Origin: Sequoia sempervirens
Taxonomy: Eukaryota; Streptophyta; Pinopsida; Cupressales; Cupressaceae
Assembly (NCBI GenBank): GCA_007258455.2
Contig: VDFB02270651.1
Coordinates: forward strand, 492,288,711-492,352,710
DNA length: 64,000 nt
Direction of reading: 5' to 3'
Numbering within the stretch: the first letter of the stretch is position 1; each line of letters opens with the position of its first letter. Below, piece after piece: positions 33,443 through 46,660 of the stretch. The notes under the pieces were generated by a model. It worked only from the letters and a program-made list of their open reading frames with translations, ran no database searches and was not told the origin of the DNA. The translations under genes and the position numbers were made by a program.

Positions 33443-34935
33443 TTAGAAATAAGGTTTGAGGTGAATTTCATTGCTTGATATGGGAAGAACGTCACTATCT
33501 AGCCTAGAAAGATGGAATGTATTGGCCTCCTTACAATTTTTGATCACATATGGACCACTCAAAGTGGCATCAAACTTGGTATTCCTTCCAACTTTGTCCC
33601 TATTTGCATCCCATTTTAGCACTAAGTTTCCCTCCTGGAACACTCTATGGACTATTTTTTTTGTCAAAATTTATTTTTACTTGTAATTGACGAGTCTCAA
33701 GGGCCTACATAGCCTTGTTCCTTGTATCTTCCAACTCCATTAGCTCTGCCAACCTTACTATCATATCATCATTTCCTTCTAATTCTAGCTGATGTGTCGA
33801 CTCAAGAGAAGGAAACTTTAGTGACAATGATAACCTTTCCTACCTTCCATAAACTAGCATGAAAGGAGAGTTACCAATTTCTCTTTTAGGAGTAATTATG
33901 CTAGCCCAAAGGGTTGTCTTTAGTTTTCTATGCCAAACTCTTTGATTATCCTTAATCCTTTTGATAATCTCGATGAGGTTCTTGTTTGAAGACTCAACCA
34001 GACTATTACCATGAGGGTAATAATTTGATGATTTTTTCAAGTATATACCATGCCTAACTACCTAATAACTAATTTGGGCATCAACAAAATCCTTGGCATT
34101 ATCAGAGATGACGGTGGAGGGGGCACCAAACCTAGTCACAATTCCATCAAGGAATTCCAAAATTGAAGTCTTTGTAGCATATTTTAAAGTAATTGCTTTT
34201 GTCCACCTAGTGAAGTAGTTTGTGGTGCCAAAATCCATTTATGACTAGCACTTGATGGTGGATTTATTATGCCAATAAAATCCAGGCCCCACTATGTGAA
34301 TGGATGGTCAACTTGAATGGGATGAAGAGGGAGGGCAACCAACCTTTTATTTTCATAGAAGAAAGCATTTTTTTTTAATTTCTCACCCATTTGTGAGCAT
34401 CATTGAACAAGGTTGGCTAGTAGTATCCAACCCTCATGATCTTTGCAATAGTGGTTCTTGCATAAAAATGGCCACCCAAAGAGCCATCATGGAATTCTTC
34501 TAACAATCTACTAATATGATCTGCCTCTATGCATCTTAATAGGACCCCATTGAGATCCATCCTAAAAAGTATGCCATCCACTATGACATATGGAATGGAC
34601 TATAATCTGAAATGTCTTCTTTTGGTCTTACTTAGACCTAAAGGATATCTACCTTCCTACAAGAAAATAGACATATCATGCACCGAACTTCCTTAGATAT
34701 TCACATTTGATGCTTGTGGCTCCTGCAACACAAGTGCAACCTCTAAAGGTGTCTCGAATGTTGAGATGATTTGTTCACAAAACCCCTTTCCTCTTACTAA
34801 CTTGGTGATTTTGATGTCAACATCATACTCCATCACACTAGTGATCCATCTAGCTCTCTTTATTGATATCTGTGTGAAATGGAGAAAAATAGGTTTGGGT
34901 ATGAAATGGGGTTCACCACAATGAATTGATAACAA
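33443..34935 (-). pseudogene. Ty3/gypsy pol fragment (RNase H end plus integrase)
   Basis: Read on the minus strand from 34,935, RARWITSVMEYDVDIKITKL is the end of gypsy RNase H. The integrase zinc region follows (EFHDGSLGGHFYARTTIAKI, then a stop before PTLFNDAHKW). Next is the catalytic core with FGAPSTVISDNAKDF and YYPHGNSLVES, then the C-terminal part (FQEGNLVLKWDANRDKVG, LSGPYVIKNCKEANTFHLSR, HLKPYF). Integrase inserts the element DNA. The order RNase H then integrase identifies Ty3/gypsy. Several stops, one a likely Trp-to-TAG change, make it dead. RT, protease and gag are absent, so it is truncated near 34,940. Confidence 0.8.
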
Positions 34936-34940
34936 AGAAG

Positions 34941-36760
34941 GTATGATGGACCTATTTCTTTGATTTCATTTAGGAAATGAGATTCAAACAATGAAATGAC
35001 TATCAACCAAAAGGTGAGTCAAATCAAGGTATGAATCTATAAATTTCCCCTTTATGCAAGGTCAGGGGTCTAGGTTAAATAGCACTTTGGGGATAAAGAT
35101 TAAAACTATTAAATAAAATCTAAAATGTAAGCTATAAAGTGCAAATGAAAGACTATACTCAAAACTACTAGAACTAGTAATCAAAAGGTAGATCCGAGAA
35201 AGGGAAAATGTTGTGTGCCAGACACCAAAAGTTCCTTTTTGAAGCTCACTGAGGACTCATTCGCCCTATGGAAAATAGGTCTTGGCTAGGGCTTAGTAAA
35301 AATGATTTATGGGTTCTCTACTCCTGTGTCTGCACTCTCAAATTCTTGAGTTTCATAGTCAGAGAGCCAAAACTAAATCCTATAGAAGAGTTTTCGTGAG
35401 ATGACAACTTTCCTTGCAACTTTGACTCTTCAAATTTTCTCTTCAAAGGATCTTTCACCTAAAACTTGCAGACACAAACACAAGAGGAGAAAAATATTTT
35501 TTTTAGTGATAGGGGGTTTTCCTTGGCCAAACCCCATTTGAGTATTTAAACTTTGAAATGAAATGAAATAGCATGAATGAAATGATGATTGAACGATGCA
35601 ATGCCACCACTCACAAAACCCTTGATTAAACCTTGGAATACAAATCTATAACTAGCATGAAGTGGTCTGTATGGATGTGGAATTTTCTCTTGAAACTTGA
35701 TTTGGAATGATGTCTTTGAATGCTTGAGTGGATCATGAACTCTACATCACCATATTAGCTCAAAAAACATGCATGATGCAAGAAAGCTTTGACATGATAA
35801 TGGAATCTTGATTGTTGCAATAATCTTCAATAAATATGCTCTTGAATTCCTTCAAATGCTCTTGAATTTCTCTTGATAATGCTCACTTGAATGCTCTAGG
35901 AGTTGATGAAAATTTTCTAGGATGAAACTTAGTGAAATGACCTCTTATTTATATATATGTTAACATTAATTCCCAAAATTCAAATAACATAAGCCAACAT
36001 TTGAATATGAATTTAAAATCATTAAAATACTACCAAAAACATACAAAAAAGGGGGGTCCTAGGTCCTAGTGAGAACTCATTCACCCTATAGCGAATGGGT
36101 CCTAGGTCATTTACCTAGGAAACACATTCTTCAAGGATGTGTGTTATGTCATGGCATTAATGAATGTTGGGTTTCCTCTTCAAAAATTATAATTATTAAG
36201 CTTGGATTTGAATTAAAGGGGCCAATTAAGGGAAATTAAGCTCAATTAATTAATGAAGCCCTAGATAAGTGTGAAAGTGTAAAGGTACACCTTACAACAC
36301 CATAAATAAGGTACAATTAAGTCCATTTTGTTAAATAAGGTCCTAAACTTAATGTCAATATGTAAAATACATATTACAACACTAAATTAAGGTATAATTA
36401 AGTTTATTTTACTTAATTCCAAATTAAGTGTGAAAAGGGATACTTTTTCCTACACTACATTTAGTCCCCACTTTAGTGAGAGGATGACCCCATGTCAAAT
36501 TCACACTAAAGTAGACATTCAAGACATATGTATGGAAAAATGACAAAGATACTCAATCATACAACATCAAATACCAGGAAGATCAAGCCTCGATTGTCTG
36601 ATGCAGCATGAAACACATCTAAGCTTTTCGCCATGTGCTCACTCTGGGATAGTGGAACCTTAGGTTGTCCACTAGGTGAGTATCCCAATGGGTGGCATAT
36701 CGAAGTTGTCCCTTTGAAAAATTCAATACTGTGCCACAATACAAGGTTTTGTGATTCATA
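34941..36760. other. Repeat-derived non-coding DNA
   Basis: No gene. A phrase of the type ACTCATTC(G/A)CCCTAT occurs near 35,257 and 36,085 together with GGTCCTAGG/GGTCTTGG, which suggests related repeat copies. The source element was not identified. Confidence 0.35.
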
Positions 36761-36767
36761 AGGCTTA

Positions 36768-37018
36768 AAAAGTTGTGTTATGCTAAGCACCTATGAACAA
36801 GGCAAGGCTCCACTGGCAAGCAAGGTGTGTTATGCTTGGTGGCCTTGAAGAGGGTTTTGGGCTCCATAGGAATTAACAAGCTATGTTATGCTAAGCACCT
36901 ATGAACAAGGAAAGGCTCCATTGGAAAGGAAGGTGTGTTATGCTCGGTGGCCTTGAATTTAGGGGTTTGAGCTTCACAAGGTTAACAAGTTGTATTATGC
37001 TAAACACTTATGAACAAA
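36768..37018. repeat. Tandem repeat of ~116 and ~102 bp units
   Basis: The phrase AAG-T-TGTTATGCTAA-CAC recurs at about 36,770, 36,886 and 36,988. Between copies GGTGTGTTATGC(T/C)(T/C)GGTGGCCTTG is shared. Confidence 0.7.
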
Positions 37019-37589
37019 ATGCAAAGAAAGGTTTATTCAAATGTATTTTTCTTAATTCGTGTAAGGTCTCTTCTTAGGGAACATCATGCCTAATGTCTCC
37101 AAGAGAGGACAAGTCAAGAGTAAAAGATTCACAACTTAGGGAATGTAGTGTGTCACATCACCACTAAGAGGAAATTTGTATGCTAATAAATATCACACTC
37201 TTGGAGTACATCAAAACGATAGTAATGAGACTCGCCAAGACTCGGCGAGTCGCGAGTCGAGTCACCTTGGTTGAGTCCTAGGGGCTTGGACTCGGACTTG
37301 GCCGAGTCCTGGCTGGACTCACCAATTTTGGTGGACTCACCAGGCTTGTTGAGTCTAGGTGAGTCTTGTCAGTAGGACTCACCAATAGACAGGGTTTGAA
37401 AAGTGCAAAAAATTACATGAAATATAAAGTTAAAACTTATTTTTTTTAATTTATTGTGAATGCAAAATGATATATACCGTGAAGGTTTGTATGGTTTTGG
37501 AGTTCTTAATTTGGGCTTGGTGATGGGGAATTTTCCCCTCAACCTTGCCCTATATTGCGACAGGGAGCACACCTAGGGTGCTACCTTGA

Positions 37590-38010
37590 GACCTCGCGAG
37601 GAGCGTTGCCCCTTGACCCCATTGCGGGTGCTACCCCCAAACCCCTGCAAGGGGCATTGCCTCTTGACCCCATTAGGGGCACTGTCCCCAGACCCTCGCA
37701 AGGGGCACTGCCTCTTGACCCCGCTGGGGGCACTGCCCCTAGACCCCTGCAAGGGGCATTGCCCCTTGATCTCGTTGGGGGCACTGCCCCAAGAACCTCG
37801 CAAGGGGCATTGCCCCTTGGCCCATTGGGGGCACTGTCCTCAGACCCCTACAATGAGAATTTACCTTGACCCCACTAGGGGGACACTGCCCCTTGACCCC
37901 GCTAGGGGTGCTGCCCCCAAACCCCCGCGAGGGGTGCTGCTCCTCGACCCCACTAGAGACACTACACCTAGACCCCCAAAAAGGGCACTACCCCTCAACC
38001 CCATTAGGGA
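37590..38010. repeat. GC-rich minisatellite, 51-bp unit, inside the hAT element
   Basis: About eight units of the type AGGGGCATTGCCCCTTGACC with a GGGGGCACTGCCCC core. The unit is 51 bp, a multiple of three, so frames on both strands stay open for 60-170 codons as 17-residue repeats (plus: GALPLDP; minus: GSAP). Confidence 0.85.
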
Positions 38011-38027
38011 AATTTCCCTGATACTTG

Positions 38028-38700
38028 AGATTATGACTGTTGCATCATCCATGACCTATCTTAGACACATTCATAAGAAGGATACATGCTCCTTTGAGCC
38101 ATAGACTTCTAGTTATTATTTTGAATATTTTGATATTTCATATTTTTTTGGAATATTTGATGTCATGGATTTCATAGTCAATGAATTTTGTATATATTTG
38201 AGTCTTTGACTATATATCTAAGTGTGCTATTTCCTTGAGTAGCTCAGCTATAATTTTTGTTTATACTTATATGATCAATGTATACTTATGTTAGTGACGA
38301 GGACCTTGATTGGGTTGACCGAGCAGATAGAGAGGCTGAGGCTATAGCCATGGCAGAGGAGGAGGCTAAAGCACAAGAAAACACATCCACAACTAATTTT
38401 GGTGAGGGTGGCATGAAGTCACAAGCATAGACTATGGTTGTAGTTGCTACATCATCTAGGAACCACCTTAGATGCCTTCGTAGGAAGGATGTAAACTCCT
38501 TTGAGCCATAGAATTGTACTTATTATTTTGATATTTTATATATTTTTGGAACATTTGATGTCATGGATTTCATATTCCATGAGTTTTGTTTACATTTGAC
38601 TATATTTATATATCTAAGTTTGATATTTCCTTCAGTAACTCAGCTACAATTTATGTACTTTATGCTTATTTGATCGATGTATACTTGTGTATGTGATCAA
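38028..38700 (+). repeat. Direct duplication of ~230 bp inside the hAT element
   Basis: 38,028-38,290 and 38,438-38,690 are similar over the end of a reading frame (CTCCTTTGAGCCATAG), the TTTGATGTCATGGATTTCAT block and downstream AT-rich DNA. This duplicates the apparent 3' end of the ancestral transposase gene. Confidence 0.65.
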
Positions 38701-38890
38701 GTTTGCTTCTATTTAATGATGTTATTATGTCTTTAAGGTTTATTATATAAAGGGTGCTTGAAACAAGTTTTAAATCCTTAAAAATCTCTAAATTTCTAAG
38801 TTTTTTTCATTTTGTCAAGTCTGTGTCGAGTCCTGAATCTCAAGTCGAGTCACCCTATCTGAGTCTGAGTCTCGTTACTATGATCAAAAC

Positions 38891-39655
38891 CAATGACACC
38901 ACCAATAAAAGGACGTGTCATAGGAAGAAAGGAAATTGTACCATGAAACATGAGAAATGTCAAAAGATATTGTCAATGTATGCCCCCACTTTAAAGAAAT
39001 TGCCACACCATTGTTATGAGAAATTGCTTTAAAGTGGCCAATGTTCAATATTAAGAAATGAGAGCTTACTTAGAAATCCCTATGCTAACTAATATGTTTG
39101 AGAAATGAAGCTACATCATGAAAAAGGAAGGAGGGGTTGCCCCTAAAAACACATAAGGGATCTATGCATTTAGGGTCAGTATATCTTTGCTACAACACAT
39201 GTTGTTATAGAGCTATGAAACACCATCATTCCCCAAATAATCATAGAAGACGAAGAATGACAGATAGAGAGTGAAAAAAAAGAAAAAGCTTTCAGGTCAA
39301 CATGGAAGAGACCTAAATATCTCAACGCCTTGTGTCATTCCCAAAATGAAAAAAAGACAAGCAAAAGAGATAAATGCTTATAACATATAGAAGAATGTAG
39401 GTACAAATAGAGGAATGCAAAAAAAGAGAGAGAGACATCAAACTAAATAGTATAGGGGAGTCACATTACACACATGTAACCACACAAAGAACATGTAAAA
39501 GAAAATAATACAAAATACTAGTAAGGCACATGCGAGTCAACCTATAGCAGGTTGTCTGCATCCTAATTTTGTTCATTATATGTGAACAATGGATAACTAG
39601 CCAAAGGGACAACATCAAGTGGCCAAATTAGGACAAGGCTAACCAACCCCTTTCC
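38891..39655. other. Non-coding DNA between the hAT element and the copia element
   Basis: No gene recognised. A copia 5' LTR would be expected about here but I see no copy of the 44,525-45,839 LTR, so it is lost or too diverged. Confidence 0.4.
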
Positions 39656-39659
39656 CCCA

Positions 39660-42600
39660 CTAAGTGCATGACAAGGATGAGCTGAGATGGGTAATGAGAA
39701 TGAGCTCCTTGCAATAAAGAAAATGATTTACGATGAATGTAAAACATGTAATAGTGAGGATGTTATAATCTACAACTATTACCTGGAAAGGAGTAAAATG
39801 CATGCATTAAGGGATTATCTCCATCATATTTATCCAAGAAGCAAGATGTGTAGATTCAGGAGATGGATTAGATCTGGAAGAAGCAAACTTTTCCAAGAAG
39901 TTACAAAGAGGTTCTAAAAAGTATGAAAAGGTATTTTTCCTTTCAAATTCTTTAATTGTGGTTAAGTAGGTCATTTCATGGCTAAGTGTCCATATAAAGA
40001 ATCTAGCAATGATGAGAATAAGTCATTTCAAAAAGGAAAAGATTATCGAAAAATCAAAAAAGTTTATTTATCAATGAGGAAGGCTACTCATCTAATGATG
40101 ATTACCAAGACACTTCTGAGAATGAAGGAGAAAAGGATCTTTTCATGACTATGGAAACCTTTGAAGAAGATCTAAAAATAAATTCTAGAATTGAAGATGA
40201 TGCAAAAGTAGACCTTGTGAAAGAATTGCTTTACACCGACAAGGAAATAAAAAGGTTGAAGAAAAGAATTATAGAAGAAGTGAAAGATAAGGAAAAACTA
40301 TCTTAGAATATTGAGAAGGTAGAAAAGATGGTTATTGATATGAAGATTCAAGTGGAAGAGGCTAAAAGTATTGAAGAAGTCTTGACTGTAAGATTGCTAT
40401 CAAGAGACAAGGATTGTGAAAAACTTGAAGCATAGATTCTATCATTGAGGAAAGATCTTGAAAAGGTGAATCATCCGTTTAAGTTAAAGTTTGGGAAGAG
40501 AATTGAGATCTTGGATCATATAATAGAAAGCTAAAGATCACCAAATATCAAAATTGGTCTTGTTTTTAATGATGTACAAAAGAATAAGGTGACAAGACAA
40601 CTTATCAAGTCTACTAGTGAGATTCCGGAAGAGAATGGCTCTGGAAGTTTAAAGTCTAAGCAATCTGTAGTAATCAATCAAAAGCAAGGTGTTGAATGAT
40701 AGTTTCATTCTAGTACATAGACAAAATAAAAGATCCATAAGATAAGCTTCAAGAGGACAAGGATACAATACTAAGTTCTATCATTCTTTTTTTGGTTATT
40801 ATTTTAGTTACAATCAATTTTCTCATAAGACTGTGAATTGTAGAAAATTTTTGACAAGAAGAAATGATTTATTTTTATTAAGGGGGAAAAACAGGTTTTG
40901 ACAAGAAGAAATGATTTTGTTAGCATAAATACATTTTCACCTTTGTATAATTTCAATATTATTTATCACAAATGCAAAAAATTTGGAAATATTGCTAGAA
41001 ACTGCATAAGCAATTTTGTAAGTCCTCCTATACCAAACATAAAAGGAAATAAGTCTGAATATCAGAACAATGGAATATATAAGGTTTGGAAGAAGAAACG
41101 AAAGGAGAAAAGATTAGAGAAATCCATGGTGGATCAAACTGCATTACATGCTCAAAAGGAGAAGAATCTATGGATCATTAAAAATGTTTGTTCAAGTCAT
41201 ATGACCAAAGACAAGAGTAAGTTATGCACTTCAAGAAGTTTGATGGAGGATCTGTAACTCTTGGTAACAAATTTGTTGCTAAGATTACCGGTAAGGGTAT
41301 TTTGAGTCTTGATGGTGGAAATAAAAAAATCATGATGTTTTGAATGTAGAAGGATGAAATCACAATCTACTAAGTGTAAGTCAAATGTGTGATAAAGGCT
41401 CTAAGCTCTCATTCAGTGCTAAAGGTTATGAAATAAGAAATATCGGTATTGGTGAGCTTTTTACGAAAGGAAGCATGATTGATAATGATGTATATCATCT
41501 TACTGAGGTGAATGGATAGAATTTATTTTCAATAGAAAGAGAGGAGAGTTGGATCTAGCATAGAAGATTGGGACACATCAATTTTGATGATCTTGTGAGG
41601 ATCAGTTCAAAAGGAATGGTCAGAGACATTTCAAAGACCAAGAAGCCTCACTCTACTAGTTGTAAACCATGTCATGAGGGAAAACAGAAAAGAACTAGAT
41701 TTCCTATTAAGGAATATTCTACAACAAAGCCATTGGATCTAATTCATATAGATCTATGTGGACCAATGAGGACAAACAACATACAAGGTGACAAGTATTT
41801 TATGATTCTTATTGATGATTATTCTAGAATAATTTGGATTAATTTTCCAAAAGAAAAATTAGAAGCTTGTTAGAAGTTTAAGGAATTTAAAGCCATATTT
41901 GAAAATGAAATTGAAAGAACAATCAAATTTCTGAGATTTCATAGAGGTGGAGAATTCACTTTTGACAAGTATGATGAATTTTGGGAGTTGCATGGGATCT
42001 AGAGATAATTTTCCTCTCCTAGAAATTCACAGTAAAATGGAGTAGTCGAGAGGAAGAACCAGACCATATAAGAAATGGCTAGAACAATGTTAAGTCAAGA
42101 AAAGTTTCAAATATGTACTGGAGAGAAGTAGTTCAAACTGTAGTGTATACTTTGAATAGAGCTCAAATCAAACCAAATATTGCTAAAACACCATATGAAT
42201 TATGGAAAGGAAGGTTGAATTCTGTTAGAAATCTCAAGATATTTAGAAGCAAGTGCTACATAAAAAGGGATGAAGAAAATTTGGGTAAGTTTGACTCTAG
42301 ATCTGATGAAGGTATTTTTCTTGGTTACTCTATGACAAGCAAGGCCTATAGATATTATAACAAAAGATTGACAAGAATTGTGGAAATTGTTAATGTAAGT
42401 ATTAATGAAGTAATATAGTCTAATGATACTTCGAATGGATGAAGAAGATAATGAAGATTTAATTTGCAACAATGATGAAGACTCAAAAACTAATTCTAAG
42501 AATGTAGTTACAAAGACTTTGGCTAGGTATGTTTAGAAGAATCATTCTGAAGATCAAATTATAGGAGATAAGGACATGGGGTTCAAACCTGGAGAAGAAT

Positions 42601-44520
42601 TGATAAAGAAAATGAATAGGTACAATTTGCATTATTATTAGAAATTGAACCAAGTTCCTATGTGGAGGAAAACAAATATAAAGGATGGTTAGGTTCTATG
42701 GAGGAAGAATTGACTCGGATTAAGAAGAATGAAACTTGGGAAGTTTCAAGACCCAAAGATAAAAATGTCATTGGTACCAAATGGGTCTTTACAAAAAATT
42801 GAATGAAGATGGAAAAGTGATCTAGAACAATTCTATACTTGTATGTAAAGGTTATTTTCAAGTTGAAGGAATTGATTTTGAAGAGACATTTGCTCCATTA
42901 ACAAGGTTGGAAGCAATTAGAATGTTTTTGGCCCTATCAAAATTCAAGAATTTCAAGGCATATCGGATGGATGTGAAGTTTTTATTTTTGGATGGATAGT
43001 TAGAAGAAGTCCACATTGAACAACTAGATGGATTCTAATGTTTATATAATCTAGATTTTGTGTGAAAACTAAAGAAAGCACCTTATGGACTCAAATAGGC
43101 TCATAGAGCATGGTATTCTAGATTGGATAGATATTTGCAACAAAAAGGTTTTAGGAGAGGTGTGTAGATAGTAAATTATACATAAAAATAGAAGGTGACC
43201 AATTGCTAACTGTGGTGGTTTATGTTGATGACATTATCTTTGGTGGCAATAGTGATGCTATGTGCAAAGAGTTTGGGGATGCAATACAGAGTGAGTTTGA
43301 AATGTCAATGATTGGTGAATCATCTTTCTTTTTTGGTTTACAAATTTCTCAATCAAACAAAGCTATATTAATTTCTCAAAACAAGTACATAACATAAATG
43401 TTGAGAAAGTTTAAGATGGAAGAATGCAAACCGGTGAGTACACCTATGGTTACTGGGTGTAATTTGAGTAAGGATGGTGAATCTACTTTGATAAATCAAA
43501 CCATTCATAGGTAAATGATTGGTAGTTTGTTGTATGTGACTAAATCTAGACTAGATATAATGCAAGTAGTTGGGATGGTAGCTAGATTGCAACCATTACC
43601 TAAGGAAAATCATGTCAAGGTAGTAGAAAGGATATTGAGATATTCAAAGGCTAAAATAGATTTTGGTTTGTGGTATCCTAAGAGTGAAAGCTTCACACTA
43701 ATTACATATACAACTATAGATTGGTAAAAAAGAAAAGATAAACAAAAGATTACAAGTGGTGGAGCTTTATTTCTTGGTGACATTCTTGTATCTTGGTTAA
43801 GCAAGAAGTAAGATTCAATTTCTTTATCTACAACAAAACTAGAGTACATTCAAGTAGCTTCACATTACACTAAAGTATTATGGATGAAACAAAATTTGAA
43901 GGAGATGAAGATAGAGCTTGATGAACTCATTCCCATTATGTGTGACAATACTAGTGCTATAAAAATTTCTAAGAATCATGTAATGCATTGAAGGAAAAAG
44001 CATATTGAAATTAAGTATCATTTTATAAGAGAGAAGGTTGATGACAAAGAGGTGAAGTTGGAGTATGTTGAAACAAAGGAGTAGATAACAAACATTTTTC
44101 ACAAAACCTCTTTCCAAGGAGACCTTTGAGTATCTCTAGAAAAAGTTGGGAGTTGTTACTCTCTCCTCTTGAATCAAGGGGAAGCATAGGTTGAGGGGGA
44201 GTGTTGAATCCCTACCACAAGAAGACTTGGTGGTCCTACAGAGTGCTTATGAATCTATTTTTGTAGAAATAGTGTGTTCAAAAGGCTTGGTGAAAGCATG
44301 AACATAGGGGGAATCTATCTAGGAAATAGGTTTTTGAATTGTGTAGTAAGCAGTTGACTTTTGCCATTGATGTCAAAGGGGGAGAAATGGAACTCAAAAT
44401 GCTAAATCATCTTAGGGGAGAAAGTGAAACTCAATGTGAGGTGACCTCTTGATATGGACATATTAGATTTATCTTCGTGTGCCAACTACATTTTGTTGTT
44501 TTTAATCAATGAAAAAGGAG
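39660..44520 (+). pseudogene. Ty1/copia gag-pol, multiply broken
   Basis: Recognisable in order: gag with a zinc knuckle near 39,945-39,990; the protease region near 41,165, where WIIKNVCSSHMTKDKSKL lacks the usual DSG active site; the integrase zinc region HRRLGHINFDDL then CKPCHEGKQ; integrase core LIHIDLCGPM and FHRGGEF; RT with GTKWVF and YVDDIIFGGN (43,220-43,250); and RNase H to about 44,110. The order PR-INT-RT-RH identifies copia. The frame is cut by many stops, often TAG or TAA where the family has Gln or Trp, plus frameshifts. It ends at a purine tract abutting the 3' LTR. Confidence 0.85.
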
Positions 44521-44524
44521 AGAT

Positions 44525-45839
44525 TGTTGAACATATATTTTCATTGATTACAAAGGAGTATTGTCCTTGACGTCAAAGGAGTAATGTCAACACTTTAGTG
44601 AAAATTAAATGTAATTGTACTTGTTGAAATTAGGGTATTTCTTTTATGTCATGTTAGCGTGTTTGAGAAAAATGAAGAAGACTAATGTAGTATGCTTGTA
44701 GTATTAGACTACACCTATTCATGTCTATAGAGGTAACCGAAAGTCTGATTTGGAATGTTTGAGGTTAGTAACCAGGCAGAGAGATTTTTTTGGCAACATG
44801 TTCATGATTTGTATTTCTTCTTGGATGTGAGTTTTGGTTTGTAGTTTGAATGGAGAGTATGTTTATGCATGTTATAACTTATTCCAAAGTTTTTGAAATT
44901 TATGATTAGCTGGCAGAAATTTTGGAGTGACATAAGGGTTACTATGTTGGTTAATCAACCAGGTTGTTGTTTTGGAACTGTGTGGAAATGACTTGTTGTG
45001 TGTGTCCTTTGGAGGTAGCGTGGGATGATGAAATAGGTCCTTGTTAAGTTTCCTGAAGGAAGCACATGACATCATGTTCTTTTGGTAAAAACAAATTTTG
45101 ATTTAGGACTAACCCACTACACATTTCATGTAAATTTGGATTTAGGTCTACCTTAGCCAACTTGGCTAATTGTAGATGGTGTTAAGGGATTCCTAGTCGA
45201 CATAAAATTTTGTTGATGTAATGTGATGTATATGATCATCATAATTTTAGATCACAAAAGTTGTAGTGTGTGTGAGAGAGAGCAATTGTGTGAGCAAGTG
45301 TAATTCAGTGGGAGTTGCATCTCAATCATTGTGAACCATCATCAGAAAATCATAAGTTGTGTGAGTGATTGTCTAAAGGAAGATCAGATTGAGTGTAATT
45401 TGTGCAATCGACATTGAAGATATGCAAACCTTACTTATATAATATGGTAGGCCTGTGTCTTACTTGGTGAGTTGGTGCTCAAATCTATGTCTTGGGGATT
45501 GGTGTCTCTAGTAATTTGATGCCTAAAAATACATGGGATTGGTGTCTTCAGTAGGTTGGTTCATACTTCATGATTGCAACTTATTCATTATTCCATGAGG
45601 CTAGATTTGAATAGTAGATCCAAGAAGCTCTTCTCATTGTACTTTTTCCCATTTTGGGTTTCCACATATATCTAGTGTTCATTGTGTAAATGTGTGTATT
45701 TGTGTTGCTTGATTGATACTAGCTTGTGATTCATGTTTGGAGAAGTGATTAATTGTAATTCATGTTGAATTAAATAGTTTTAAATAGATTTGATATATTG
45801 ATTCACCTCCACCCCCCTTAGTATATTATGTGCCCTTCA
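44525..45839 (+). repeat. 3' LTR of the copia element
   Basis: The LTR starts TGTTGAACATATATTTTC directly after the polypurine tract GAAAAAGGAGAGAT. It ends near 45,839 in CA, after a CACCTCCACCCCCCTTAG block similar, in reverse, to 12,290. The 5' end is well supported; the 3' end is a best guess because no partner LTR is present. Confidence 0.6.
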
Positions 45840-46216
45840 AAAAACCACTTTTAAAAGTCTTTTATTTAGGACCATACCAGGCACGTATACAACCACCATA
45901 ATTTGATCTAAATAAAAGTATTTTTCTAATTCCTTTTGGGTAAAGGTGTGTATTATACTAAAGATTGATGATGATATTTTTTTATATTATTTTTCCAAAT
46001 GTTTTTTTAATTAATTTTTTGTTGTGGGTCTTTGCAAGATCATGGGAGTCCAAAAAGTGGTGATGTGAAAAAAAAAACCATTTTTAACTCACCCAAAAAC
46101 ACAAAACTGGATGCTTTGACTTTTTATAGGCTTGGGTGGAGAGTACATACTGCGAAAGCAAATACCAAACCGAAACAAATATCCGTTAGAAACAAATACC
46201 AAACTGAAACAGATAT

Positions 46217-46282
46217 CTATTAGAAATGGATATCCATTTCAAAATGAATATCCGTTTTGAAACGAATATCCATTTCTAATAG
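46217..46282. repeat. Palindromic cluster around GGATATCC
   Basis: CTATTAGAAATGGATAT (46,217-46,233) has an exact inverted partner at 46,266-46,282. GAAATGGATATCCATTTC is itself a perfect palindrome. Related ATATCCGTT/AACGAATATCC words continue on both sides (46,160-46,290). Confidence 0.8.
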
Positions 46283-46334
46283 GTTAGATTTTTAAATTTC
46301 GTTGGGTCTGGGGCCAACCAATATTTTTATTTAT

Positions 46335-46660
46335 AATATAATATAATATAATATAATATTATTATATATAATATTTAATATTATATAACTATTATAATAT
46401 AATATAGTATTATAATATATTAAATATATTATTATATAATATTAAATTAAAAACATTGTAATAATTTAAAAAAAAAATATTATAATAATATATATAAAAA
46501 ACATTTTATTAAAAAGCATTATTATAAATATATAATTATAATATATTATAATTTAATATCCAATGATAAATATATTAAAAAAATATTATTATATTATATT
46601 ATATTATAATATATATATTATATTATATAATAATATAATATACATTATATTATAATATTA
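46335..46660. repeat. AT-only low-complexity tract
   Basis: Runs of ATAAT and TATAT with almost no G or C. Confidence 0.9.

Larger units (their letters stand above)
37218..38882 (+). mobile_element. Non-autonomous hAT-type DNA transposon with 8-bp target duplication
   Basis: The ends are inverted: GATAGTAATGAGACTCG on the left and the reverse complement of CATAGTAACGAGACTC on the right. Both are flanked by ATCAAAAC (37,210-37,217 and 38,883-38,890). An 8-bp duplication and termini starting CA are hAT hallmarks. Near the ends are many GACTCG/CGAGTC motifs, including a palindrome GACTCGGCGAGTC. Inside, around 38,298-38,400, an acidic peptide (DEDLDWVDRADREAEAIAMA) resembles the tail of a transposase, but no transposase core remains. 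Confidence 0.8.

Noticed and set aside
37555..38104. Frames of 104 and 172 codons with GALPLDP-type repeats
   Set aside because: They come from the 51-bp minisatellite, and the minus strand is equally open.
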